Positions 31,724-39,628 of a stretch of 39,628 nt of DNA are shown here, piece by piece. Under the pieces are notes generated by a model. It saw only the letters and a program-made list of their open reading frames with translations. It searched no databases and was not told where the DNA came from. Within the stretch, counting starts at the first letter, position 1, and each line of letters opens with the position of its first letter. The stretch spans positions 1 to 39,628 of the forward strand of contig PNAP01000012.1 of NCBI GenBank assembly GCA_003169735.1. Reading direction: 5' to 3'. A program made the position numbers and the translations under genes. Origin of the DNA: Chloroflexota bacterium. Its GTDB lineage: Bacteria > Chloroflexota > Limnocylindria > Limnocylindrales > CSP1-4.

Positions 31724-33274
31724 TCAGGTCGGACAGGGCGTCTCCGCTCCGATCATCGGTCGCCAGCGGAGTTCCGGATGGCGGGCAGCGGTGGCTTCAT
31801 CGAGGCGCCGGACGGGCGCAGTCGTCGGCGCGGACGTCACGAGCTCGGGATGGTCATGGGCTTCACGGGCGATGGCAAGCATCGCCTCGGCGAAGGTGTC
31901 GATGGTCTCGACCGATTCGGTCTCCGTCGGCTCGATGAGCAGGCACTCATCGACGATGAGCGGGAAATAGATGGTGGGCGGATGGAAGCCGTAGTCGATG
32001 AGCCGCTTGGCGATATCGAGCGTGCGGACGCCGGTCGCCTGGCGGATGGGCTGGTCCGAGGCCACGAACTCGTGCTTGCAAGGGCCGCCGTACGGCAGCG
32101 CGTACGCCTCGCCGATGCGGGCGCGCAGGTAGTTGGCGGCGAGGACCGCGTCTTCGCTGACCTCGCACAGGCCGCTGGCCCCGTGGGCGCGGATGTAGGC
32201 ATAGGCGCGCACGAGGACGCCGACGTTGCCCTGGTAGGCGCGCACCCGCCCGATCGAGGTCGGCCGCTCGCCGGTGCGCTCCAGGCGGTAGCCGCCATCG
32301 CCGTCACGCACCACCAGCGGGCTGGGCAGATACGCGGCGAGATGCGCCGCGCACGCCACCGGCCCGGCACCGGGGCCACCGCCACCGTGGGGCGTCGAGA
32401 ACGTCTTGTGCAGGTTGAGGTGCATGACGTCGAAACCAGCCGCGCCGGGCCGGAATCGACCAAGCACGGCGTTCATGTTGGCGCCGTCCATGTAGGCCAG
32501 CGCCCCAACGCCGTGGACCGCGTCGAGCAGCTCGATGATGCGCCGCTCGAACAGGCCGAGCGTCGAGGGGTTGGTCAGCATCACCGCCGCAGTCTGCGGG
32601 CCGAGGACCGCGCGCAGCGCATCGAGGTCGACGCCGCCGTCCGGGGCCGAGGGCACGGTCACGGTCCGGAAGCCGGCCATCGAGGCGGTCGCAGGATTCG
32701 TGCCGTGCGACGTATCGGGCACGATGACCTCGGTCCGCGCGGTGTCGCCGCGAGCCTGGTGATAGGCACGGATCATCAGGATGCCGGTCAGCTCGCCCTG
32801 CGCGCCGGCGGCGGGCTGGAGTGTCACCGACGACATGCCGCTGATGGCGAGGAGCGCGTCCTGCAGCTCGTAGAGGAGTTCAAGCGTGCCCTGCGCGAGC
32901 TCGTCGGGCGCGAGCGGATGCAGCGCGGCGAAGCCCGGCAGCCGCGCCGCCCACTCGTTGATCTTGGGATTGAACTTCATGGTGCACGACCCGAGCGGGT
33001 AGAAGCCGCCGTCGACCGAGTAGTTGAGGTGCGACAGGTTGACGAAGTGGCGGACCACCTCGGGCTCACTGAGTTCGGGCAGCGCCAGTGGCGAGGCGCG
33101 CCTGGCCGAGGCAGGCACGCCGTCGAGCGCGTCCGCCGGCGGGTGCGCGACCTTGCCGCCACCGCGCCCGGGCCGCGACAGCTCGGCCAGGGTCGGCTGG
33201 AGCGCCGCCCCGAACATAGGCCGCGGGACGCTCGGTTCGGCGACCGCCACTTCGACGACGGGCGCATCGGTCAT
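31724..33274 (-). CDS. gcvPB: Glycine dehydrogenase (decarboxylating) subunit 2
   Basis: 516 residues. PLP-bearing half of the two-subunit P-protein of the glycine cleavage system, which decarboxylates glycine and passes the aminomethyl group to lipoylated GcvH. Key PLP lysine is Lys290 in HLNLHKTFSTPHGGGGPG. Other blocks: NYSVDGGFYPLGSCTMKFNP near 84-103, PAAGAQGELTG and PDTSHGTNPATASMAG. Family length is about 480-500; an extended N-terminal 20 residues and C-terminal 30 residues explain the excess. ATG at 33274 overlaps the gcvPA stop as ATGA. Works as a heterotetramer with GcvPA. Confidence 0.96.
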   Translation of the reverse strand: MTDAPVVEVAVAEPSVPRPMFGAALQPTLAELSRPGRGGGKVAHPPADALDGVPASARRASPLALPELSEPEVVRHFVNLSHLNYSVDGGFYPLGSCTMKFNPKINEWAARLPGFAALHPLAPDELAQGTLELLYELQDALLAISGMSSVTLQPAAGAQGELTGILMIRAYHQARGDTARTEVIVPDTSHGTNPATASMAGFRTVTVPSAPDGGVDLDALRAVLGPQTAAVMLTNPSTLGLFERRIIELLDAVHGVGALAYMDGANMNAVLGRFRPGAAGFDVMHLNLHKTFSTPHGGGGPGAGPVACAAHLAAYLPSPLVVRDGDGGYRLERTGERPTSIGRVRAYQGNVGVLVRAYAYIRAHGASGLCEVSEDAVLAANYLRARIGEAYALPYGGPCKHEFVASDQPIRQATGVRTLDIAKRLIDYGFHPPTIYFPLIVDECLLIEPTETESVETIDTFAEAMLAIAREAHDHPELVTSAPTTAPVRRLDEATAARHPELRWRPMIGAETPCPT

Positions 33275-34620
33275 GCCATCACCTCGCTGAGCGCGGCCGC
33301 GAACCGGGCGATCTCGGCGGTCGTGGTCACCTCGGTGGCACAGACCAGCAGCGAGTCGCGGAGTGGGGCGTCATCGGGGAACCAGCGCGCCATCGGCAGA
33401 CCCGCGAGGACGCCGCGCGACAGGAGTGCCTGGTGGACGCGCTCGGCATCCGGCACACGCACGCAGAACTCGTTCAGGTACGGCGCACTGTGGAGACGCG
33501 GCGCACCGGCGGCGGCCAGGGCTCGTTCCAGCTCACGAGCGCGCGCGGCGCCCAGCGCGGCCACGTCGCGCAGGCCGTGCGGCCCGAGCGTCGCGACGTA
33601 GACCGTCGCGGCCAGGGCGCACAACGCCTGGTTGGTGCAGATGTTGCTGGCGGCCTTCTCGCGGCGGATGTCTTGCTCTCGCGCGCGAAGCGTCATCACG
33701 AATGCCCGGCGTCCGTCCAGATCATGCGTCTGTCCGACCAGGCGCCCCGGGATCTGGCGGGTCAGCGTCGTCGTCGTGGCCAGGATGCCCAGGTACGGGC
33801 CGCCGTACTGGGGCGAGATGCCCAGCGGCTGGCCCTCCCCCGCCGCGATGTCGGCACCGTATTCGGCCGGCGTGGCCAGGACCGCCAGCGAGACCGGCTC
33901 GACGACGGCGATGAACAGCGCGCCCGCTCGATGCGCCAGCTCGCCAGCCTCGGCCATCGGTTCGAGGAGGCCGAAGAGGTTCGGCTGGCCGAGGATGACG
34001 GCGGCGACCGGACGGTCGGGGTCGGCCAGAGCGGCTTCGAGCGCACCTAGGTCGGTCGTCCCATCGGTGGTCGTCGGCAATTCGTCGAGCTGAAGGCGGC
34101 CTCCCTCGAAATAGGTGCGCATGACATCGACGGCGTGCCGGTGGACCGCCCGACTGACCAGCACTCGCTCGCGGCCGGTGGCGCGGACGGCCATCAGCGC
34201 CGCCTCGGCCGTCGCCGTCGCTCCGTCGTAGTGCGACGCCGAGACCACGTCCAGACCCGTCAATTCAGCCAGGAGTGACTGATACTCGAAGATCGTCTGG
34301 AGCGTGCCCTGGCTGATCTCCGGTTGATACGGCGTATAGGCCGTATAGAACTCGCCGCGCGAGATCATCTGATCGACCACGGCCGGCACGAAGTGGTGAT
34401 AGACGCCGGCGCCGAGGAAGTTCGCGAGGTCGACCCGATTGCGCGACGCCAGCTCCTGGAGGCGGACAGCGAGGTCCAGCTCGGGCATCGGTTCGGGGAG
34501 GTCGAGGCCGTGGCTCCGGACGCTCGCCGGGATGTCCTCGAAGAGCGCCTCGACCGACGGGATGCCGAGTGTGTTCAGCATCCGCGAGCGATCTTCGGCG
34601 GTGTGCGGGCCGTAGGCCAT
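33271..34620 (-). CDS. gcvPA: Glycine dehydrogenase (decarboxylating) subunit 1
   Basis: 449 residues. Non-PLP-lysine half of the split P-protein. Canonical motifs: NFLGAGVYHHFVPAVVDQM near 63-86, TAYTPYQPEISQGTLQTIFE, GLDVVSASHYDGATATAEAA and SNICTNQALCALAATVYVA. Normal length. The ATG at 34620 is 3 bases after the gcvH stop, and the stop overlaps gcvPB. The split form is usual in many Bacteria and Archaea outside Proteobacteria, so it is a lineage clue, not an oddity. Confidence 0.96.
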   Translation of the reverse strand: MAYGPHTAEDRSRMLNTLGIPSVEALFEDIPASVRSHGLDLPEPMPELDLAVRLQELASRNRVDLANFLGAGVYHHFVPAVVDQMISRGEFYTAYTPYQPEISQGTLQTIFEYQSLLAELTGLDVVSASHYDGATATAEAALMAVRATGRERVLVSRAVHRHAVDVMRTYFEGGRLQLDELPTTTDGTTDLGALEAALADPDRPVAAVILGQPNLFGLLEPMAEAGELAHRAGALFIAVVEPVSLAVLATPAEYGADIAAGEGQPLGISPQYGGPYLGILATTTTLTRQIPGRLVGQTHDLDGRRAFVMTLRAREQDIRREKAASNICTNQALCALAATVYVATLGPHGLRDVAALGAARARELERALAAAGAPRLHSAPYLNEFCVRVPDAERVHQALLSRGVLAGLPMARWFPDDAPLRDSLLVCATEVTTTAEIARFAAALSEVMA

Positions 34621-34623
34621 CCG

Positions 34624-35013
34624 TCAGGCGGCCTCGACCCGAACGCGATAGGCGACGGCATCCTCGAGCGCGGTGAGGGCGCCGGCATCATCCATCCGCA
34701 CGCGGACCATCCAGCCTTCGCCGTAGGGGTCGCTGTTGACAAGCTCCGGCTTCTCGGTCAACGAGGCGTTCACGGCCACGACCTCGCCGCTCATCGGCGC
34801 GTACAGGTCGCTCGCGGTCTTGACCGATTCGATGGCCCCGAACGGCGTCCCCGCCTGGAGTTTCGTACCCACCTTCGGCAGGTCGACGAAGACGATGTCG
34901 CCCAGCTCCTCGGCCGCGTAGGCGGTGATCCCGACAACGCCCTCGCCGGCCTCGGTACGGACCCATTCGTGATCCTCGGTGTAGCGCAGACCCTCGGGCA
35001 CGTCCACTTTCAC
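34624..35013 (-). CDS. gcvH: Glycine cleavage system H protein
   Basis: 129 residues. Small lipoyl-carrier protein that moves the aminomethyl group between P, T and L proteins. Lipoylation lysine is Lys65 in the canonical ESVKTASDLYAP. The conserved opening GLRYTEDHEWVR and NSDPYGEGWMV towards the end complete the family picture; length is standard. GTG start at 35013 overlaps the gcvT stop as GTGA. No lpd or lipoyl synthase gene is visible nearby. Confidence 0.97.
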   Translation of the reverse strand: MKVDVPEGLRYTEDHEWVRTEAGEGVVGITAYAAEELGDIVFVDLPKVGTKLQAGTPFGAIESVKTASDLYAPMSGEVVAVNASLTEKPELVNSDPYGEGWMVRVRMDDAGALTALEDAVAYRVRVEAA

Positions 35014-36110
35014 GGACTCCTCTTGTAGAACGGCAGTGGTACGACCTCGGCCGGCACGCGCGACGTGCGGACGGCGACCTCCACCATGGTACCGATTGCT
35101 GAGGCAGGCATCGGGACGTACGCCATCGCGATGGCTTCACCGAGCGTCGGCGAGAGCGTGCCGCTAGTGACCACGCCGCATGGTGCGGCGGCGCCGGGGA
35201 GGTGGACCGGGTAGCCGTGGCGGGCGATGCCACGGTCGCGCATGACGAGGCCGACAAGCCGCTTGCGCGGGCCGGCGTCGCGTGCCTTCTCCAGCGCCGC
35301 GCGCCCCACGAAGTCGCCCGGCTTGTCGAATCGGACGAGGCGGTCGAGGCCAGCCTCCATCGGCGTCGTGTCTCGATCGAGCTCGTTGCCGTACAGGGCC
35401 ATGCCGGCTTCGAGGCGGAGCGAGTCGCGCGCACCGAGGCCGGTCGGCTGGAGACCTGCCGGTGCGCCGGCCGCGAGCAGTCGGTCCCAGACGTCCGGGG
35501 CGGCGTCCCAGTCGATGAACAACTCGAAACCGTCCTCGCCGGTGTAGCCGGTGCGGGCGACGAAGGCTGGCGCGCCGGCAGCCTCTCCCTCGGTGATCGC
35601 GTAGTAGCGCAGCGTGTCCAGGTCCACGTCCGTCAGCGGCGCGAGGATGCCGCGGGCGAGCGGGCCCTGGATGGCGATGAGCGAGGTCCGCAGCGAGACG
35701 TCATCCGTGGCGGCCTCGAAGCCGGCGACACGGGCGCGCAACGCATCGGCGACCGCGGCGGCGTTGCCGGCGTTGGGCACGACCAGGAAGCGATGCTCGC
35801 CGACGCGATAGACGATCAGGTCATCGATGATGCCGCCCTCCGGGGTGCAGAGCATCGAGTAGTGCGCACGGCCGATCGCCAACCGCGGTGGATCGGTCAC
35901 GAGGGCGTAGGCCAGCGCCTCACCGGCGGCCGTGCCGGTCACCCAGATCTCGCCCATGTGCGAGAGGTCGAACAGGCCGGCGCGCTCCCGGACGGCGCGA
36001 TGCTCGTCGATGATGCCGGTGTACTGGAGCGGCATCTCCCAGCCGCCGAACTCGACCATCTTCGCGCCGAGCGCGACGTGGCGATCGTAGAGAGCGGTGC
36101 GCAACGTCAT
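35010..36110 (-). CDS. gcvT: Glycine cleavage system T protein (aminomethyltransferase)
   Basis: 366 residues. Tetrahydrofolate-dependent release of ammonia and formation of methylene-THF from the aminomethyl-lipoyl group. Folate-binding features: MVEFGGWEMPLQYTGIIDEH near 18-37, GLFDLSHMGEIWVTG, GGIIDDLIVYR with the catalytic Asp of the GIIDD motif, ARTGYTGEDGFELF and LGARDSLRLEAGMALYGNE. Length is family-typical. ATG at 36110 shares one base with the nudix stop (TGATG). First structural gene of the gcv run, after the nudix gene. I see no glycine riboswitch in the 400 bases upstream of the operon. Confidence 0.96.
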   Translation of the reverse strand: MTLRTALYDRHVALGAKMVEFGGWEMPLQYTGIIDEHRAVRERAGLFDLSHMGEIWVTGTAAGEALAYALVTDPPRLAIGRAHYSMLCTPEGGIIDDLIVYRVGEHRFLVVPNAGNAAAVADALRARVAGFEAATDDVSLRTSLIAIQGPLARGILAPLTDVDLDTLRYYAITEGEAAGAPAFVARTGYTGEDGFELFIDWDAAPDVWDRLLAAGAPAGLQPTGLGARDSLRLEAGMALYGNELDRDTTPMEAGLDRLVRFDKPGDFVGRAALEKARDAGPRKRLVGLVMRDRGIARHGYPVHLPGAAAPCGVVTSGTLSPTLGEAIAMAYVPMPASAIGTMVEVAVRTSRVPAEVVPLPFYKRSP

Positions 36111-36574
36111 CAGGCCAGGCCGGCGATCGGCAACGCTCGAGCGACGACCTCGCGCTCCGTCTCGAAGCTCATCAGCCCTTCCGCCTCCGTCAGCGGCACC
36201 CAGCGCACCTCGTCGAACTCATGGTCGTGGCCGGCCAGGTCGCCGCCGATCGCCTCCATCAGGAAGTAGTGGACGGTCTTGTGGATGCGCGTCCCGCGCA
36301 GCACGAACCAATACTCGATGGGACCGACGGGGGCCAGGATGCGCACCTCCAGGCCGGTCTCCTCGGTCACCTCGCGCAGGGCGGTCTCCTCGTGCGACTC
36401 GGCGCCGGCAGGGGTCCCCTTCGGAAGTGACCAGGTGACGCCATCGCGCTCGCGGCGCCGCTTGCCGAGGACGATCTCGGGACCGGCCGCACCAGGGCGA
36501 AGGACGATGCCCCCGGCCGACGTCGCGCGAGCGCTCGGGAGCCTGCTCGGAGAGGTGGCCCTCAGCCTCGCCAC
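36110..36574 (-). CDS. NUDIX hydrolase
   Basis: 154 residues. Hydrolyses a nucleoside diphosphate linked to another moiety. The nudix box is complete: GTPAGAESHEETALREVTEE then TGLEV fits GX5EX7REUXEEXGU. The preceding WSLPKG is the usual substrate-side motif and EYWFVLRGTRIHKTVHYFL follows. The mutT-like fold spans the protein; substrate cannot be read. GTG start at 36574 is the first in-frame start ahead of similarity (SAGGIVLRPG), though no ribosome site is visible and the first 18 residues are Arg/Ser-rich, so the true start may be later. Precedes gcvT with a TGATG junction, so it heads the gcv transcript. Confidence 0.88.
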   Translation of the reverse strand: MARLRATSPSRLPSARATSAGGIVLRPGAAGPEIVLGKRRRERDGVTWSLPKGTPAGAESHEETALREVTEETGLEVRILAPVGPIEYWFVLRGTRIHKTVHYFLMEAIGGDLAGHDHEFDEVRWVPLTEAEGLMSFETEREVVARALPIAGLA

Positions 36575-36953
36575 GGCGCTGCGCTGCGTACCCGCGAGCG
36601 ATCGTCACGCGACCAGCGCATCCGGGGTTCGCGCCGCAGCGCGACATAACTCGACCGGTCGGAGCGGACCGGGGTCTCGATCAGGCCACGTGCCGCCTCG
36701 CGGATCGCATCGTACGGATGGCGTCGCGCGAGCGTGTTGGCGCTGGACGCCTCCCCGCCGGGCGTCTGATGGAAGCGATGCAGCCCGAGGCGACGTTCTC
36801 GCCGATGAGCTGGAGGGAGGACGAACCGCGCGTGAGATCGGCTCGCACGGATGGCCGCCACGCTGTCCTGCATGGAGGGCATGGTAACGGTTCGGCGGGA
36901 CGACGCACAGAGTCGAGTCGCCGCGTGTCGTCGCGCCGCCTCCTCGCCCCGGA
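36575..36953. other. Intergenic region between nudix and DUF2520 genes
   Basis: 379 bases. On the minus strand an Arg-rich frame (36562-36882, first ATG 36882) is open and overlaps the nudix start by 13 bases, but it has no ribosome site and matches nothing I recognise; I rate it a very weak hypothetical gene. No clear promoter, hairpin or riboswitch stands out. Confidence 0.4.
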
Positions 36954-37916
36954 TCACCGATCCAGGAGCGTCCGCAGTTCGTCGGCGCGTTCCGCCGTCA
37001 GGTCGCCGCGCCCCTCCGCGATGGCGATCTCACGGCGAGCGACGGCGATGTACAGCTCCAGCGCGCCCGGCGCCAGACGGCGCATCACCTCCAGATGCGC
37101 AGCCACCGTGCCGCGGTCGCCACGGGCGAGCGGACCCGTGAGCGCGGCCGCGATGCCGTGGGTCTCGGCGTTCGCGAGTGACTGACGGATGAGCGGACCG
37201 TAGACGGCCAGGGCGCCGGCTTCGTCCAGTCCGGCGCCGCGGGCCACTTCGGCGATGGCGTCGAGCAGGCCGATGAAGCCACCCGCGGCCAGGACGGCCG
37301 CGGCGTGGTAGGCCGGTTTGCCGCCGGGCGGTAGGCGTACCGGTTGCGCGCCGATGGCGGTGGCCAACTCGGCGAGCAGGGGCAGGACGGCCTCATCGCC
37401 CTCGATCGCGACCGTCGCGCCCCGAAAGTCCTCGACGGCACGTTCGGGATCGACCATCGCCACGAGCGGGTGGAAGCTGGCGGCCGCAGTGCCGGCGGCC
37501 CTGGCGCCATCAAGCGCGCTGGCCGGAAGAGCGCCGCTGGTGTGGACGATGGCCTGACCGCCGTACAGGCGGATGCCCGCCGCGACCCGCGACACCGCGT
37601 CGTCGGGCACGGCGAGGAAGATCAGGTCCACTTCCTCGAGGAGTTCGGTCGCCGACTCGAAGGCATGGACGCCGGGGACGAGCGCCACGAAACGAGCCCG
37701 CCGGCCGGCGTCGCGGCTGGCGACGGCGGCGACCGGCCACCCGGCACGGCTGAAGGCCAGTCCAAGGGACGTCCCGGCTCGGCCGGCGCCGACGATCCCG
37801 ATGCGCGGATGCCCGCTCGGATCGGCTGGGGCGTGCGGATGATGATGACCGTGCGGCCCAGCGGCGATCCCGGGAGCGTCGTCGGCGTCATGCACGGCGG
37901 AGGCATCGTCGCACAT
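36954..37916 (-). CDS. Rossmann-fold / DUF2520 domain protein with His-rich N-terminus
   Basis: 320 residues. Residues about 37-140 form a Rossmann NAD(P)-binding domain (RIGIVGAGRAGTSLGLAFSR, then VDLIFLAVPDDAVSRVA and QAIVHTSGALPASAL). The second half matches the helical DUF2520 domain, with the block ASFHPLVAMVDPERAVEDFRG and GKPAYHAAAVLAAGGFIGLL. Such proteins resemble 6-phosphogluconate/ketopantoate-type dehydrogenases but have no settled reaction; in some genomes they lie beside pantothenate genes, which is not so here. The leader reads GPHGHHHPHAPADPSGHPR, six His in about 14 residues, unlike the usual start and perhaps a metal-binding tail. ATG at 37916; a start downstream of this leader is possible. 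Sits alone between the nudix operon and the divergent aconitase gene. Confidence 0.8.
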   Translation of the reverse strand: MCDDASAVHDADDAPGIAAGPHGHHHPHAPADPSGHPRIGIVGAGRAGTSLGLAFSRAGWPVAAVASRDAGRRARFVALVPGVHAFESATELLEEVDLIFLAVPDDAVSRVAAGIRLYGGQAIVHTSGALPASALDGARAAGTAAASFHPLVAMVDPERAVEDFRGATVAIEGDEAVLPLLAELATAIGAQPVRLPPGGKPAYHAAAVLAAGGFIGLLDAIAEVARGAGLDEAGALAVYGPLIRQSLANAETHGIAAALTGPLARGDRGTVAAHLEVMRRLAPGALELYIAVARREIAIAEGRGDLTAERADELRTLLDR

Positions 37917-37950
37917 CAGCGGGTCCGCCGGCCAGCCGAGAGACCGGGCG

Positions 37951-37956
37951 TATACT
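37951..37956 (+). promoter_or_regulatory. Possible -10 box for the aconitase gene
   Basis: TATACT, one mismatch from TATAAT, in the divergent gap. No convincing -35 hexamer lies 16-19 bases upstream. The leader before the acnA start (38068) would be about 105 bases. Confidence 0.3.
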
Positions 37957-38067
37957 CAGCCCGGATCGGCGGCTCGATCGAGCCCGATCCGTCGCGACCC
38001 GAGGCGGGCACACCCGTCAGGAGCCGTCCAGCCCCGCCGATGTGCGGGGGAAGGAGGCCCGACCTCG

Positions 38068-39628
38068 ATGAACCGCTCGACCATCCTCCCCGACCCGTTC
38101 GGCGCGCGCGCCACCCTGCATGTGGGCGATCGCGACCTGACGATCCACCGACTCGACCGCGTCGGCATGGCCGACCTCGAACGGGTCCCGATGACGGTCA
38201 AGATCCTGCTCGAGAACGTGCTGCGGCACGCCGCCACCGGCACTGTCACCGAGGCGGATGTCCGGACACTCGCGGCATGGCGCCCGGGCGGCGCCAGTGA
38301 GGCCGAGATCCCGTTCCTGCCCGCTCGCGTCCTGCTCCAGGACTTCACGGGCGTGCCCGCCGTGGTCGATCTGGCGGCGATGCGCGACGCGATGGCGGCG
38401 CTCGGCGGCGACCCGTCGCGGATCAACCCGCTGGTGCCGGCCGACCTCGTCATCGATCACTCCGTCCAGGTCGACCGCTACGGGACCAGGGACTCGTTCG
38501 CCTTCAACGTCGACCGCGAGTACGAGCGCAACGGCGAGCGGTACCAGCTCCTGCGCTGGGCGCAGACGGCGTTCGCCGACCTATCCGTCGTGCCGCCGGG
38601 CACGGGCATCGTCCACCAGGTCAATCTCGAGTTCCTTGCCCGCGTCGTCCAGGTGCGACCCGATGGCACGGGCTCGGGCGAGGTGGCGTTCCCCGACACG
38701 CTCGTCGGCACCGACTCGCACACGACGATGATCAACGGCCTGGGCGTGCTCGGCTACGGCGTCGGCGGCATCGAGGCCGAGGCGGTGCTGCTCGGCCAGC
38801 CGCTCTACCAGCCCATGCCCAAGGTGGTCGGCATGCGGCTCTCCGGTGAGCTGCCGCGTGGCTCCACGGCGACCGACCTCGTTCTCGTCGTCAGCCAGGT
38901 GCTGCGCAAGCACGGCGTCGTCGGCGCTTTCGTCGAGTTCGCCGGGGACGGGCTCGCATCCCTGGCCCTGGCCGACCGCGCGACCATCTCCAACATGTCG
39001 CCCGAGTACGGCGCGACCGCAGCGCTCTTCCCGGTCGATGACGAGACGCTGGCCTACCTGCGCCTGACCGGCCGCGACGAGGCGCTCGTCAAGCTGGTCG
39101 AGGCCTACACCAAGGAGAACGGCCTGTGGCGTTGGCCCGGTCGGGGTCCTGACTTCGACGAGACGCTGGAACTCGACCTGGCGACCGTCGACCCGAGCGT
39201 GGCCGGTCCGCGCCGACCGCAGGATCGCGTGCCGCTCGGCGATCTCCGCCAGAACTTCCAGACGGCCTTCCCAGATGGCATGGATGTCCATCCGGGTCCG
39301 TCCGGAGCGGAGATGCGCTTCGAGGGCGAGGGCGGCGCGGTCATGAACCTCGAGTCGCTGCCGCCCGACCAGCAGGCCGCCGCCGAGGCGCTCGAGGTCG
39401 GCGCCTCCGCAGGCGAGGCGCACGTGCACGTTCGCTACCGGCCGGTCGGCTGCGTCATCGACGGCCACGAGCACGACCTGCGGACAGGGTCGGTCGTCAT
39501 CGCCGCCATCACCAGTTGCACCAACACGTCCAATCCGTCAGTTCTCGTAGCCGCTGGCCTCGTCGCGAAAAAGGCCGTAGAGCGCGGCCTCACCTCTAAG
39601 CCTTGGGTGAAGACCAGCCTCGCCCCCG
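38068..39628 (+). CDS. acnA: Aconitate hydratase, N-terminal part (cut by window edge)
   Basis: 520 codons visible of about 900; the gene runs off the right edge. Isomerises citrate to isocitrate in the TCA cycle using a [4Fe-4S] cluster. Motifs: MTVKILLENVLRH, PARVLLQDFTGVPAVVDLAAM, VPADLVIDHSVQVDRYG, PPGTGIVHQVNLEFLA, then VGTDSHTTMINGLGVLGYG, and SCTNTSNPSV with the first cluster cysteine Cys484; the other two cysteines lie beyond the window. The last visible stretch, KPWVKTSLAPG, is standard. ATG at 38068 follows GGAAGGAGG (38048-38056); the 11-base spacing is long but acceptable. The acnA/IRP type is clear from these motifs. Divergent from the DUF2520 gene. Confidence 0.95.
   Translation, partial: MNRSTILPDPFGARATLHVGDRDLTIHRLDRVGMADLERVPMTVKILLENVLRHAATGTVTEADVRTLAAWRPGGASEAEIPFLPARVLLQDFTGVPAVVDLAAMRDAMAALGGDPSRINPLVPADLVIDHSVQVDRYGTRDSFAFNVDREYERNGERYQLLRWAQTAFADLSVVPPGTGIVHQVNLEFLARVVQVRPDGTGSGEVAFPDTLVGTDSHTTMINGLGVLGYGVGGIEAEAVLLGQPLYQPMPKVVGMRLSGELPRGSTATDLVLVVSQVLRKHGVVGAFVEFAGDGLASLALADRATISNMSPEYGATAALFPVDDETLAYLRLTGRDEALVKLVEAYTKENGLWRWPGRGPDFDETLELDLATVDPSVAGPRRPQDRVPLGDLRQNFQTAFPDGMDVHPGPSGAEMRFEGEGGAVMNLESLPPDQQAAAEALEVGASAGEAHVHVRYRPVGCVIDGHEHDLRTGSVVIAAITSCTNTSNPSVLVAAGLVAKKAVERGLTSKPWVKTSLAP

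Noticed and set aside
31646-33601. 651-residue plus-strand open frame antisense to gcvPB
   Set aside because: Opposite strand is a textbook gcvPB; the frame is rich in Arg, Gly and Val from antisense reading.
36575-36953. Glycine riboswitch upstream of the gcv operon
   Set aside because: I looked on the minus strand for the tandem glycine aptamer signature and saw no matching conserved blocks.

Overview
The window is a GC-rich (about two thirds G+C by eye), gene-dense bacterial chromosome segment. P/T-rich lipoprotein linkers, frequent GTG starts, 4-base GTGA/ATGA gene overlaps, glycine dehydrogenase split into GcvPA and GcvPB, and a separate amidotransferase and NAD synthetase all fit an uncultured Chloroflexota (Limnocylindria/Ellin6529-like) genome. 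That placement is an inference from style; there is no rRNA here to confirm it. I see no tRNA, rRNA, CRISPR array, transposase or prophage gene.

Layout. 1-4840 (minus): purine operon purA-purD-purB-purC, every junction overlapping, preceded by a 330-base leader with a strongly self-complementary element and an extended -10 box. 5174-9873 (minus): ssb, a secreted beta-helix protein, an FAD amine/L-amino-acid oxidase, and an XRE-type HTH protein with a PD-(D/E)XK-like C-terminal domain. 9874-10291: non-coding by strict reading, with an 18-base tandem repeat array directly after a second oxidase gene that ends at a G7 run. 10292-15598 (minus): second oxidase, Ca2+/H+ exchanger, rsmI, nadE and its glutaminase subunit. 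15874-22987 (plus): peptide-type ABC operon 1 (SBP, two permeases, two ATPases, a lipoprotein). 22997-29584 (minus): peptide-type ABC operon 2, convergent with operon 1. 29740-36574 (minus): nudix-gcvT-gcvH-gcvPA-gcvPB and a third SBP. 36954-37916 (minus): Rossmann/DUF2520 protein. 38068-end (plus): aconitase, cut by the window edge.

Functional theme. Two peptide-type importers, two amino-acid oxidase paralogues and a full glycine cleavage system suggest uptake and breakdown of peptides and amino acids, beside housekeeping AMP, NAD and TCA-cycle genes.

Most notable observations: (1) the SBP of ABC operon 1 reads as a circularly permuted SBP_bac_5 protein, with the normal N-terminal segment placed at the C-terminus; (2) the second permease of the same operon has one in-frame amber codon just before its EAA loop, where the paralogue has Ser; (3) the purA leader carries a nested hairpin that could be an RNA gene or cis-regulator; (4) the 18-base repeats form an open hexapeptide-repeat frame that a one-base slip in the G7 run would fuse to the second oxidase; (5) a TTGACA-N19-TATAAT promoter overlaps the stop codon of the gene before it; (6) one hairpin contains both stop codons of the convergent ABC operons.
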